Source of the DNA: Odontocerum albicorne
Taxonomy: Eukaryota; Arthropoda; Insecta; Trichoptera; Odontoceridae
Direction of reading: 5' to 3'
NCBI GenBank assembly: GCA_949825065.1
Contig: OX463859.1
Span: 21,407,847-21,471,846, forward strand
Length of the DNA stretch: 64,000 nt
Of this stretch, positions 41,264 through 53,215 are shown piece after piece (the stretch's first letter is position 1; each line of letters opens with the position of its first letter). The translations under genes were made by a program, and so were the position numbers. The notes beneath the pieces are model-generated. The model ran no database searches. It worked only from the letters and a program-made list of their open reading frames with translations, and was not told the origin of the DNA.

Positions 41264-41700
41264 ATGATCTACGTTAACTCCTGCGATCCACTTCTTCTTC
41301 GATGGCTCTACAGCTCATATCAGGCCTTGGCCTCAATCAATCCTCGCCTCCAACTCCCCCTGTCTCCCGCCGCGGCCTTCCAATCTGTCACTTGTAGCAG
41401 TTGGACAGCGTCCTTTTTCCCCTCATCCTCCCATCGCAGCCTAGGTCTACCGGCCTTTCTTCTTCCGCCCGGATGTCCCTCAAGGATCCTCTTAGGTACC
41501 CGTGATGACGGCATTCTCTGCACATGCTCAGCCCATCTCAGCCTGCTCAGTCTGGCATGTGCAGAGAGCCTGGGAGCTTTATAAATGTTATACAGCTCAT
41601 CATTGTATCTTATTCTCCAGGTTTCGCCATCGTTCACGGGCCCCAGGATTTTACGTAACACTCTCCTCTCAAATGTGTCCAGCATTTCTGCGGATCTTGC
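41264..41700 (-). mobile_element. RTE-like LINE ORF2 C-terminal fragment
   Basis: The minus strand encodes FERRVLRKILGPV, WRIRYNDELYNIYK, RLRWAEHVQRM and GGRRKAGRPRLRWED over about 120 codons without a stop. This is a widespread post-RT tail of arthropod LINEs. It differs from the R family. Its GC content is higher than that of its neighbours. Confidence 0.85.
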
Positions 41701-41759
41701 GATCCACAGTGCCTGTCAATGCCCTCCTTTCACGAAATGTGACCTGAATGCGAAGAGTG

Positions 41760-43340
41760 CATAATTTTGAAAGTCTCTCTGAGATGTTAAATTCTTCCAA
41801 AAACAGAGGCATTTGTTCGTCTTTTTGTCCATGAAACATTCATCAATCATCTCGAACACAATAATTTTTGTTTTTGGTTTATTGAGTTAGAATTCTACAA
41901 AGTTGCTTTCATCTTCTTCCCGGTGTAGCATCACTGAAATCGATCAAATTTAATATTGCATGAAGATTTATCTATCTGCAAATCTACGGTTTAGTCCGGG
42001 CTTTCAGAAATGCCCCCCCTTAAACTGGGTTTGTTCCTTCTTTGCGATAGCATTATGATTACTTTTTTTATCCTGAACCTCTTTGTAGCTGTCGCTACAC
42101 CTAATATTGGACCTAGAATAATTACAATCACTTTCAATAAATCTTAGTTAAATGATATCAAAATCAAGCTCAAATCCCCCATCGTATTTTTCAATAAACA
42201 TTGATAAAAATATGTTAATGCCCAACCAGGAGCTAGTAGGTTTTAGGAAACCAATTTGTCAGTGTCTAACCAGGAACGTGAAAGGTGGCTTAGCGGTTAA
42301 TCCATTAACTTAACTGGTTCCTGGTGAACAGGTATTTGCCATTAATGAGAGTGGCCATTATCACTACATTAACTGAATGATAAAAAAATATACAGCAAAT
42401 AGGTTAATGGCCAGGAACATAATCATTTTTATGAAGCAAAACTTTGCGTATAATAGATTATTCTTTCAGACACTTACATGCCATCACACTTTTTCTATGA
42501 AATAAAACTTTGTGTAATAATACTAATAAATTATAATTTCAGACATACATAAATACCATCACACCATTTCTATGAAGTCCCATAAAAGTAAAATCATGGA
42601 TCAAGTATATTTAAATCAATGCTTTGAAAAGAATACTTCAGTTTATATTTGGAAATGTTTAAATTTAGTCTTATGATTTGTTTCCAAATGGCGTTTAAGT
42701 TTAACTGAAGGGGTAAATAATTATACAGATTGCGTTCAAGTTCGAATGAAGAGGTTAACAATTATACATATATCGTTCAAGTTCGAATGAAAGGGTAAAT
42801 TATTATACAGATAGCGTTCAAATTCGACTGAAAGGGTGAATGATTATACAGAATATACAAAATTTAATCGAGACCTTAACATTTTTTAATAGAGAGAGAG
42901 AGAGAGAGGCAAAACAAAATGTCAAAAATAGATAGAAAACAAACAATTTAATAGTTACTAGGACGTGTTACTTACCATCAGGTTAGTCGCACGCCAAAGT
43001 ATAAAAAAATAGTTAAATTCACCATTAAACGTAGTAATTGAAATCCCTAGCATGTCCAACTCAAAGAATTTCTCATTGAACGGAAAACAGCTTCTATCAA
43101 AAGATTAATTGAACAAATAATTTATATTCACCTTGTGTACATGTAACAGTTTGTTCGACCTAGTTGAACGGCTGGGGCAACAACGACACACTTCTTTCAA
43201 GTAAAACCGAGAAAAGTATTTTAATAATTTTGAATAAAAAAATATCGATTTTAGCAATGCGGCCACGTTGAACACAATATTGCTTTTGGTTTTCGGGTTA
43301 AGAATCATTAGAGTAGGCTCACAATTCACAGTATGTCATC
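41760..43340. repeat. Repeat-rich spacer
   Basis: Holds a two-copy tandem of about 80 bp near 42427-42580 (TATGAAxxAAAACTTTG), a 41-bp tandem with four copies at 42691-42851 (GCGTTCAAGTTCGAATGAA), and a GA microsatellite at about 42890-42908. No gene seen. Confidence 0.75.
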
Positions 43341-43344
43341 ATTC

Positions 43345-43440
43345 AGTAACTTACGTGACCTAGTTGGTAAGACACTTGTTTTCTACCGAGAAATTTTTGG
43401 TTTGATTCCCAAAAAGAGTTCTTAAGAGCTCGTCTAACAA
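43345..43440 (+). repeat. SINE-A head
   Basis: CGTGACCTAGTTGGTAAGAC (A-box region), then GGTTTGATTCCCAAA (B-box region), correctly spaced. Confidence 0.75.
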
Positions 43441-43539
43441 AAAAAAATTGCATGCGTGTAACGAAAGCGAGTCTTGTGACCTCTTCACGCGCACTAATAT
43501 TTACAATACGTACGATCTATTTCATAATCATCATCATTA

Positions 43540-44230
43540 GCTCGGTTGACTCCAGTGTTGGATATAGGCATTTCTATCCTATCCCACTCGTTTCTATCAT
43601 GAACACAATACTTTCAGATACTCTCAGTTGTCGTTGTTGTTGCCGGGCTTCGTAGTCTAGGCTCCCATCTCCACTCCAACATTAACCTTGAACTGCTCTC
43701 CCACGTCGATAATATGAGCTGTGAGAAAATCCTAGATGCGCGCACATGTGAACCCTGATGAGCCGCCTGGCAATGCTGACCCAGATTTGCTGCGCATTGA
43801 CTGTTTCTCACACGTGTAACCGCTGAGACGCCATCAGCCCGAGAACATACGGCTCTCCACCCCTTCACGGTCCCGAGCCACCTGTTCCCAGTCCTCAGGC
43901 ACCCCGCATAAAGTTAGCGACTCTCGCAGACTGCCCCTATACCACTTCCTCTGCCCGCAAACTCTTCGCCTGCCCACCACTTTCCCGTACAAGACGCGTT
44001 TTGGGAGTCTATGACTGTCCATACGTATTACATGCCCGGTTCATCGCAATTTCGACTTTACAACCATATCTTCTATAGGTTTACAGTTAGAGCGTTGCAG
44101 TACCGAAACATTTGTGACATGATCACTCCAAGCCACTTTCCTGATGACATCCAGCCATCTCGCTAGGAGTTTCCTCACACATTTTTTCCATACCCTCAGT
44201 CGTCACTCCAGCACCTTTTGGATCAATTTA
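43540..44230 (-). mobile_element. LINE ORF2 tail fragment
   Basis: The minus strand encodes RLPKRVLYGKVVGRRRVCGQ and PEDWEQVARDRE (44022-43834), then a frameshifted SQCAANLGQHC..SHVRASRIFSQ near 43790-43720. This resembles post-RT tails ending in a Cys/His motif. Not intact. Confidence 0.65.
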
Positions 44231-44636
44231 TCATCAGTACATCTGGTAAGGTGATTTGAATAGTTCCCTATTTGAGTCGTAACGTTGTATTTATATTATA
44301 GTTTAAAAATATAAAATAAACATTTTTCATCTTCGCTTATTTAATGTTTTTTCTATTATTAGAAGGCAAATTGATGTAAACGATAATATTTGTAGATACG
44401 CACTAGAATGTGCTGTGTTCTTTAAATAGGTCGATTAGTTTATTTACTTTCCTAGAAGCTGGAAGCTAGAAGCTGTTTTGCTCGCTGATAAAATATCGAT
44501 GGAGTGTTCCGATAAGAGCATTATAATTGTCAACAACACTGTACCGTACAAAGGGAACATTTGTTCTATCACATTATATTATTCTGATATCATTAACGTA
44601 TTTAAAGTGTAGTAATAAATTAAATACATTATCATA

Positions 44637-44740
44637 TATAATAAAATCAATAAAAGGACAATTTATAAAGTGACATTTAGAGAGAAGACTCACCTCAAGT
44701 ACACCCGTATCTATACTATTATTGATAGTTTAAAAATAAA
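44637..44740 (-). repeat. SINE-B copy
   Basis: On the minus strand: ACTTGAGGTGAGTCTTCTCT then CACTTTATAAATTGTCC and an ATTG-rich tail, as in the other SINE-B copies. Confidence 0.65.
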
Positions 44741-46470
44741 ATAAGTGAAGTATAAGGTTAGGAAAATGACGAATGCAATCATTAGATTGGGAACTCCTCC
44801 CCATGTAAATATGTTTTGAAAAACATATTTGGTAAGAAAACCGCAGGAAAATTAGTAAGGAAGGACGAACTACAAAGAAGCCTTTTATTTCTTTTGATAT
44901 TTGATAATTCGGTGGAGTGTAGTGTATGTGTGTAGTGTTCATATACAATCATACATTTTGATAAGACTTACCAATAAGGGTTCTATTCAAGTGCTTCCTA
45001 AAGCTGTACACGTTTCTCATATCTCTAACACTTTCAAGCAAACTAAAATCGATTCAATTGAAATATACTACTCGATAAAGTGAACGTTAACCAATAATAA
45101 AAATCAATGAATTGTTACGCAATTATAATATGACTATTGCAATAGCAAAAATAAATAAGTTAAAATGACGAAAAATAACGTACGAGTATTATCGACAAAA
45201 ATCAACCAAGAAATAGGCTATAAATTTTATTAAATATTGTACACAGCTTCAGGAATACCCAAATAGTAAAAAAAACAGTAAATCACAATTTACTTCGAAA
45301 ACTCAAACACGTAAGAACGAATTACGTGTGGCATCTACAGTTGCTCGCGAGAGTGTATGTTCGTATCTTGAATCTTAAAAAAAAAGATGTTTTTTAATTT
45401 TGTGCTGTTAATTCAGTTGATTTCATTGAACAGTTGACAACGATGGTCTTAAAAGTACTAAAGTATTGTATATACAAGACGATTTGTGGCCTTTAAAACA
45501 CAAAAGTATTAAAATTATATTTAATGGTCTAGGCAGCAAAACTGTTCAAAATTACGCATCGTGGTCTTAAAAGTATAAATTTATCAAAATGGCAATCGAA
45601 CGTCTTAGACAAAATTGTAAATTTAAAATTTTGTGATCTTTTTTTTAAATAGGCAATCTACCCAAACTAGGATGATTAGTGCCACCAAATTAAAGACATT
45701 AAATTATGCGAGTTAAGATAGTAAAATCAATAAAAAAAATTATAGATAATTCAAAGTTTCAACTGATTAAGCTTCAAAAATTTTACAATCTATCTATAAA
45801 TGGAAAAGTTTCTCGAAGGAAGAAAATAGCATAAATATGTAAAAATGGTGCTTTGTTATCTTAAATGCACTTAAGTGTCAAAATGATATTTAATTAATTG
45901 TGTTAAGAGGTACAAAAATATATAAAGAGACTTGTCTTAACGTCACAATAGTGTAAGTATCAGATAAGTGCCAAAAATTATACTTTGTGCTTCTTAAGTA
46001 TTAGATAAGTGCCAAAAAACTTTTCTATCGGATAAGAGCCAATTTATTTTGTTTTTGGACTGTACGAGTAATTAATTGGTTTCCCTTCAAATTGTTAAAA
46101 GCAAAAAAATAAATAAAAAGGACAATTTGATTATACGAAGCTCTTTCTTAGACACAATAATTGCCGGTGGTTTATTTGGCCTAATTCTTAAATGAGCAGG
46201 CTTTTCTACCTAATTAGCCTGCTTTTGGAGACGAAATTGTGGTGGATTTTGCAAATATGTTCCGGCCATTATGGCGACTTAGGAAACAGTCATTAACAAA
46301 TAATTAGCGAAAATTTTATTCGTAGCATTGAAAAACAAATGTTAATTGATAAGTAAGAAAGATCCAACGCACATTGAATTTATTTTGAGATATTTCAGGA
46401 AACAATTTGATGTTATCTCAAGAGCGCATTGTTTGTCAATAAAAAAAAATATTTGTGTTCATACACATAT
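44741..46470. other. AT-rich region, no gene recognised
   Basis: Contains a short dispersed repeat at 45250-45300 (GGAATACCCAAATA, CAATTTACTT), shared with 60670-60722, and a doubled GTATxAGATAAGTGCCAAAAA near 45956-46015. A TACACA-rich microsatellite precedes 46520. Confidence 0.5.
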
Positions 46471-46474
46471 ACAT

Positions 46475-46780
46475 ACACTTACACACATGTATACACATAC
46501 ATACACACATATACTCAAAATCACTTAAATACGTCGATTAGCGCTTTCTAACGCCCCCAATTTTGGAAGAATTATTTTTTGCTTTTGGTAATGTGACATG
46601 AAATATGTAAATATCCGAAGCAGTCCCGTTCAAAAGAGTTAAGGCCCTTCCAACAGACATAGCAGCTGGAAGACCCGTTATTGCGTATTTGGTTGAGAAT
46701 AGTTCTTACCGGCGTAGTCTAGTGTAAATGTTAGGAACATTTAACGCTAATCTTTGTCAGGAACATTTAACGCTAATCTT
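46475..46780 (-). mobile_element. LINE C2 3' fragment
   Basis: GATATCCGAAGCAGTCCCGTT-like and GAGTTAAGGCCCTTCCAACA stretches closely match 35570-35805, the end of C2 ORF2. GGAACATTTAACGCTAATCTT is then duplicated in place. 5' truncated. Confidence 0.9.
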
Positions 46781-46969
46781 AAGATGGCAAGTATATCAAT
46801 CATCCAATAAGATTGGCAGATTAAATCTGCTGTAGCCTTTTGCTAGACAGTTTTATATAACATAGTGTTTTTTGTGTAGATTAATAGAACTGTAAAAAAT
46901 ATGATTTGTAGCATAAAAGCTACAGAAAATCACAAATTCACATGTAAAATGGTCTGTGAGTAAAATCAG

Positions 46970-47055
46970 CCCGGAACTAAATTCACCAGAAATCGAACCT
47001 AGAGCGCTCGGTTGCTAAATGCTAACTGTTAGACCACGGCTACCGACTAATTGGT
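46970..47055 (-). repeat. tRNA-derived SINE head
   Basis: The minus strand has GTAGCCGTGGTCTAACAGTT and CTAGGTTCGATTTCTGG with tRNA-like spacing, but no complete cloverleaf. Confidence 0.6.
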
Positions 47056-47548
47056 GGTATTACAAAATTCATCGGGTGACACCAGCTACTATTGGATAGT
47101 TAACTGAACTGGATTCGAACATATAAGACATACGAAGGAATAGGGACTCAGAGTTACGGTGATGTTGATAAAGTGATATGTTTAGATTGGATCGTGTTTG
47201 CATATATACTATACGCCCAAGCAATGTAATGGAAAATTATCTGTTACGATTGTTTCGTTGTAATTGTTGTTTCCGATGTTGTATAAAGTACTCTATTTAA
47301 TTGTATAGTATTATCAATATAGCTTCCATTTATTTCAATAAAAAAAGAATACTTTTTTCGTGTGAAACCTTTCAACATCTTTTTTTCGTGTTACCTTTCA
47401 ACACATCAGAATTGATGACTCGTAGACACATAAGAGTGTAGTTGAGAGAAAACACTGTCTTCGGCCTACAGCAATCGAGTCTTCGGGTTTAGAACCACTT
47501 GAGTACGTACGAAATTGACAGTTTGTTGTTACCCGTGGTCTTAATAAA

Positions 47549-47932
47549 GGGTCTTTCAAATTGAGTGGTTTTTTTAATTCAATTTTTTTAAATTCTTTAA
47601 TAAAACACACAATTTGCTTTAATTTCAAAAAACTTTTTATTGGTCATTGAAATAGAATAGATGACATTTAAACACAAAAAATAATATCCGCCAAATGTCC
47701 ACCTCTTGCAGCTCCATAGATGTCCACTCTTTTGTCCAAATTTTCGATAACATTTTGGCATAATTGCGGTTCTAACTCACCGATAACGTGAATAATTTCG
47801 TCCTTCAGCTCAGGAATTGATCGGGGGTCATTCTTATAGACGTGGCTTTTCCCGTAACCCCAGAGAAAATAGTCCAACGGTGTCAGATCACATGATCTTG
47901 GTGACCAATTAACATCACCGTTTCCGGAGATT
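47549..47932 (-). mobile_element. IS630-Tc1-mariner remnant (C-terminal third)
   Basis: The minus strand encodes NGDVNWSPRSCDLTPLDYFL then KNDPRSIPELKDEI and ends RGGHLADIIFCV with a stop at 47668. The CDLTPLDYFLWG block holds the last catalytic acid of this superfamily. Coding is undamaged up to 47932, where it is cut by a palindrome. The terminal GGGTCTTTCAAATTGAGTGG at 47549 is probably the inverted repeat. The rest of the element is absent. Confidence 0.85.
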
Positions 47933-47990
47933 ACAATACATAAAATAACTCAACAATTTGAACGCGTTGTTGAGTTATTTTATGTATTGT
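47933..47990. repeat. Perfect 24-bp inverted repeat at the mariner breakpoint
   Basis: Arm 47933-47956 (ACAATACATAAAATAACTCA...) and its exact complement 47967-47990, with a 10-nt loop. Confidence 0.97.
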
Positions 47991-48164
47991 ATATATATGT
48001 ATTGAACATGACTTCATTTTTATAAATGTCATACATAACACTTCTCAAATGTCACAAGACCCAGGCAAGTTCGCGACGCCATCTGTGTTTTATCCAAGAA
48101 TAAAAAAAACCCGCTTAATTTGATAGACCTTTTACTATCACATGTGAAGATACACATACTCGAC

Positions 48165-48300
48165 GCGTGCGAGTATTTTTACCTGACGAACTCTTTTACC
48201 ATAAAGGCCCTTTTTTCTTGGGTTTCATTGGGAAACTAACTTGAAACGCTCGGGTGGAAGTCAAGCGTCTTACCAGCGAATATAATTTTCAGTCCTCTTT
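48165..48300 (-). repeat. SINE-A-like copy with tail module
   Basis: The tRNA-like head is on the minus strand (CTGGTAAGACGCTTGACTTC). Downstream is GGTAAAAGAGTTCGTCAGGT, a module also found at 52187-52235. Confidence 0.7.
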
Positions 48301-48466
48301 TGAATGGAATACGCTTGCGCGTGTATTTGTGTAGAGTGTGTAAACTGTTGCATTTCAGTTAACACACTGTATTGACAGCAAACTCAAAATAACAGGCAGG
48401 TTTAATATGCTGTACACTTTCTTTAGGGGGAAGTTTATGTTACTACACTATTTATGTGTTGCTTAT

Positions 48467-49255
48467 TTATTTAACACTTTTATTGCAATACAATCTGGCT
48501 GGTTTATTGCCAGGTGGCAATCTCTTCCAACCAACAAGACAGAAGTAAATGAAGCAAGTTACGTGGTCGCATAAATCATTCAAATGACTATCCATCCCCA
48601 CGAAATCCATAAACATATACGCGAGCACATGCCCACGAACCCCACAAAGACGGACAATCACCCGAACATTATTTTTCATATAAAGTGAGATATCATCAAT
48701 CAAAAGGAAAGGAAAGGATGGTGGAGAGGAAAGGAAAAGAAAAATCAGGAATGAAACACGTTATTTTACTGACTAGAAATTAAGAGTTTTTTCAGTCGCT
48801 TCTTAAAGCATGCCAAGGACGGAGCGAGTCTTATATTGGTTTGTAACTGATTCCAGAGTCTCACTGCATGGACAGTAAAGGACGACGTAAAGAAAGAAGA
48901 GCGGTGAACTGGAAAGGCCAATAAACAATCTCTGTTTGAGCGTAGCGCTAATCCATGATTGGAAAGACACTGAAAATTTTCGGCGAGATAAGAGGGTGCG
49001 GCGGGACAGTTAAGGATATTATACAATAGAGACAATATGTAAATTTGGCATCTATTTCTAACATTCAACCAGTTCAATGCCTTCTGGTATGAAGTTATAT
49101 GATCGTACTTTCGTAGGTTGAAAATAAATCTTAGACACACATTTTGAAGACGCTGTAATTTGTCCAGCTGTTAACAGCTTATGTAACATCCAAGTAACAT
49201 ACGTCCGCATAGTCCAGAATCGGAATGAGCAGAGATTGCTTAGTGGTGCCATAAA
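48467..49255 (-). mobile_element. LINE L3: ORF2 C-terminus and 3' UTR
   Basis: The minus-strand frame 49140-48766 (124 codons, open) encodes FIFNLRKYDHITSY, LNWLNVRNRC and SSFTVHAVRLWNQL, a typical Jockey/CR1-group ORF2 tail. A frameshifted upstream piece reads IPILDYADVCYLDVT. The 3' UTR runs to TGTTAAATAAATAAG at about 48467. This is the reference copy for L3. Confidence 0.85.
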
Positions 49256-49269
49256 AATAAATGAGAACT

Positions 49270-49805
49270 AAGTCAAGTTAATTTGCGATAGACAAGTTAC
49301 GAGAGATGTCGAATGGCGTGTAGCGATAGGAAACAAGATCAATGTGGTCAAAATCGACCAAGATTTTACAACAGTATTTTAGTACCAACTTTGATGTGTG
49401 AGAAGAAAACGTAGTGGCAGAATACTGAAAAGAACCGAATAAATGTAGTAATGCGCACATTTAGAATAATACGAGTACATAGGGTTAAAATCTATTATTA
49501 AATACGGAATAAAGTGATAAGGAATGAATGTAAACTTAAGATGTATGTGTTCAGTTAGATAAATAAGAATTCTCTGAGATTGTTTGCACATGTAGAACGA
49601 ATGAATGAAGAAAGAATAACAAAACAAATGTATAGTGCAAATGTAAGTAGAGTACGTGGTAAAGGAGGATAAAGTAAATGATACTTTGAAGGAAACGTAA
49701 AAAGTCAGATAAATTGTATAGGCTGTATGACAAGGTGTATGGATGTAAACCAGGCTAAGTATATGCTTTGCCTTCTCTGCCTACCTCGGTGAGGAAATAT
49801 TATGA
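49270..49805 (+). mobile_element. LINE family R fragment
   Basis: AGAGATGTCGAATGGCGTGT, GATTGTTTGCACATGTAGAA and CTCTGCCTACCTCGGTGAGG align with the R copy at 29580-30120. Coding is destroyed. Confidence 0.75.
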
Positions 49806-49814
49806 AAATCAGGC

Positions 49815-49980
49815 TACAAAATTAAACTACAACCCTTTTTCAAAAATCTGGGTACCAACGGGAATCAAACCTGCAAAACCTCCGGACCCGAAGGTAAGCG
49901 ATCTTTGGATTGATTTGTCAAGCATACAATGCCCTTCATCAAGGCCATCCAACTAGGTTGTCGTATGTTTGCCAAACCAA
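49815..49980 (-). repeat. SINE-A copy
   Basis: On the plus strand: TCTGGGTACCAACGGGAATC, then a decayed head to CCAACTAGGTTGTCGTA, the same layout as at 19290-19400. Confidence 0.65.
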
Positions 49981-50639
49981 CCCATAACTTGACTTTTTTT
50001 TTAATTATAACTAACTGAATAAGGCTTTAAGTATTAAATGCACAGACTTTCCAATGGACTTGGGTACTTGGGTAATAATAATTTCTGAGAAGGTATATGT
50101 ATCTCTTTTAGCGAGAGCTGGCTCCATTGTTTAGGAAAGGGTGAAACAGAGAATAGAACCCTCGTAGCAAAAACCATTTGACAGTCGGATATTTCCGCTG
50201 AAGCCTTTGTCTGCTTTGTCTAACAAAGACACATTTCAGGATTTCGTTTCAGATTCTGAAACAGAATAAAACGGTGCGGATTTTTTTTGTTTCATACATA
50301 ATTAAAAATTAATGACACTTAAGTGCCCTTTACACGTCACAGTAACAATTATAACAAGAAATATATCGCAATAATATCTTTTTAAAAGACTTATATTCAG
50401 GCTGCATATATTTTTCAAAATACGATGCTTGAAAATATCAATCTATAGTATTATACAAAATAGCAAACAAAAAAAAAATTACAATTCATTATATTCTGGT
50501 TACGAATTGATCTTACTAAGTTATTTTCATGGTGTCAGAGTAATGGACTGCACTCAAACATTCTCTGAAGATCAGTTTCTTCAGAACCAAAAACCCCATA
50601 CATTTAAATTATTCGGCGGTCCCGTATTGTGACATTGGT

Positions 50640-50825
50640 GAATTGTGATTTGGTACTTGTTTCATTTTAAATATTTTTGTTGTAATTTTGTAAAATTATT
50701 TTTTATTTCGTATTTATCTGTCAAACTTAATGTGTTGAGCACTCACTATTGGTTCTTTTATATTTTTTATGTTATTTTTGTTATAAGGTACATTGTACCG
50801 TTACTTTATAAATAAATATTTAATC
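50640..50825 (+). repeat. Dispersed LINE-like 3' end, copy 2
   Basis: Matches 30580-30700 in opposite orientation and ends TTTATAAATAAATATTT. Confidence 0.7.
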
Positions 50826-50899
50826 AAATATCTAGTTATTAAACTAAAAACTACACATTTAAAATGTATAACTTAACAAACTAGATAAAAAAATCATCG

Positions 50900-51720
50900 G
50901 TGGTTGCCTGGTGGAGTGGCAGGACGTAGTCAAATACCTGGGCCTGCACCTCGACCGGCGACTGACGTGGAAACCCCACCTGGATACGATCAGACAGAAG
51001 GGTCGAAAGGGCATAGGGGATATCAGTTCGATATTCCATCGACGCTGGTTCCTTTCACCCAAAAATAAGCTCCTCCTCTATAAAACCCTTATTCTTATTA
51101 TCTTGACCTATGTTACACCCGTTTGGGGTAGTGTGAGCAGCACGGATCACCTGAAACTTCGACGAACACCCCTCCCAGAACAAATCTCTCTCGACTTCAA
51201 ACGACTAAAAACTCTCAAACACAGCAAACTCGCTTGAACCGTGAAGTTCTATAAAAGCCAACAAAAGCACAACAATCCCCTATCCCCTGGGGGCTTACGA
51301 GAATAAATCCGATCTAACTTTCCGTTATAAGCACAGGCTCCCGAAGCATCATCTGTTGCCGGACTAGTCCGCATACAGTATTAGCAGGGAGGACCAAGGT
51401 CTGAGTGAATGTGATGGAATACAAGTAGCCTGAACGAGTGGACTTGTTCTTGCTAAATAATTAGTTGTAAGAATTGTTATCTAGTTAAAAGTAGCGTGTA
51501 GGTCTTAACTAATACCTGGAAATCATAATACTATATATTAAGATTATTAAAATAAATATAAAACGATAAGTATGAAATTAAAATGAAGTTTTTTCTTAAT
51601 TATAACATATAAATAAGATTAGTTAAGATATAAATGTGTATGTAGGTATAGCCGTTGGCAAATATTTGTACCATATATTTATTACCTTGTTAAATAAATA
51701 AAAAAAAAAGATAAAGAGTT
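50900..51720 (+). mobile_element. Jockey-type LINE, 5'-truncated
   Basis: The plus strand encodes VKYLGLHLDRRLTWKPHL, GRKGIGDISSIF, LSPKNKLLLYKT and TPVWGSVSSTDHLKL. The frame stops near 51235. A 3' UTR follows to AATAAATAAAAAAAAAAG near 51717. The protein differs from J1. Confidence 0.85.
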
Positions 51721-52099
51721 ATACAATTGTTGCATTCTTACAATTGATGAATAACAGCGAGCAACTATCGTTAGCAAATTGTTTTTAACACATTTGAATG
51801 GTAGCAGACTCCGTGTGTTTCTAGCAGGAGTGTGGAAACCAATTTGAGCCAAACTATCGTAATATTCCGAAATTGCATATTTCGTTTTTTTTTAAATTAT
51901 TTTACATTCTAAATGTGCGATGAGTAAGAAATTCCACAAAATTAGGGGTAGTTGGAAGGTTTCTCTTTAAAAATATTTATTATTTTCAATTTAGATACTC
52001 GTACATAGAAAAAAAAAAAAAAATTTAGTATTTTATTGTATAGCGCGTAAAATGGTAGGCTTACTGCCAAGTGAACTACTAAATACCACTGAAGACCTC

Positions 52100-52240
52100 T
52101 GTAGCCTGATGCCAAGATTCTTGACTTCTACTCGAGGTTTCGGGTTCAATTTCTGATGGTATCAAGAAAAAAAGGATGCAGTCTGGTAAAAGAGTTCGTC
52201 TGGTAAAAATACTAACACGCGTTGAGCTGTAGTGCTGCCA
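52100..52240 (+). repeat. SINE-A-like copy with tail module
   Basis: GGTTTCGGGTTCAATTTCTG (B-box region), AAAAAAGGATGCAGTCTGG, then GGTAAAAGAGTTCGTCTGGT as at 48165-48300. Confidence 0.7.
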
Positions 52241-52510
52241 ACACGTTTAATGACGAAGCGCGAGTTCTGCGCTTACTATAGAGGCTATAAGCCCGAAGGT
52301 TCGGTTACTTGGAGCGAAGAATATATTGTCTCGCGATCACGCTCTTCAATATGTCCGAAACACTTATTCGAATATATTGAAGATTACCACATAAAAAAAC
52401 TGCCAAGTGATAAACTCTTCCAACCAAATGTACAATTGTTTTACAAAGTTTTGAGTTTAAGGAGAAGGATTTACATTTTTGATGTAGAGAAAAAACAAGG
52501 AATACCATAA
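52232..52510 (+). other. Unrecognised 92-codon frame
   Basis: The frame contains MTKREFCAYYRGYKPEG and PKHLFEYIEDYHIKKLPSD and is less AT-biased than its neighbours in its first half. I do not recognise it; it directly follows a SINE. It may be a decayed exon, a transposon piece or chance. Confidence 0.3.
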
Positions 52511-52989
52511 TGATGAAAACTAAAAATCACAAAAAGAACAAATACTAATTTAACAAGGCCATACTTAAGGTTGTACTGTATACAACGAACGCGTAATACA
52601 AAAAAATGACCAATGCGTACAAAGCGCGAACGTGAATTGAATGTTTCATCGAGGACGGTCGAGATAAAGAGAATGAAATTTTCAAAGAAAAGTTTAGAAA
52701 TCTAAAAATGCGAAAAAGGTATATGAGAATATTGATGAATGCCGTGAAAGTTGCGGAAAGTTGGATACTTGGACATCTCTACCTATCCAATAGAGTAACA
52801 GAGATATCGATTATCTTTGAAATTATTTCAGAACGGTCCTGGTCTTATAATTATTACCCTAACTACATTCAGCATTAAGTTTTTCCGTTTATGATTTCCT
52901 TGGACAATGCACTGGTGATAGCTTGAGATTACTGCTAAAAATTGTTGATTTTATTAGTTAATTAGGCATTTTGTATTCAGATTGTTCAG

Positions 52990-53215
52990 ATATGTGACCA
53001 TAAATTAATGGAGAATTCAGGGCGAGTGATGGGACATGTTGAACGAATCGGAGACATTTGCAATCGAGTAAAGAGTATATGTGGTGCGATCGCAGATGTT
53101 GTATGAGAAGGTATATGGTTCTAGAAGAGGCGAAATATAGGAAAGTCTGGTGCTATTTCTTCTCTAACTACCGCAACAGGGAGATGGCGTGATGATTTGT
53201 TTGTATTTACAATTT
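52990..53215 (+). mobile_element. LINE family R 3' end
   Basis: TGATGGGACATGTTGAACGA, GGTTCTAGAAGAGGCGAAA and CTACCGCAACAGGGAGATGG resemble the R-family end. Confidence 0.6.

Noticed and set aside
46980..47055. Possible tRNA gene on the minus strand
   Set aside because: A- and B-box-like motifs are present, but stems do not close; SINE head is the simpler reading.
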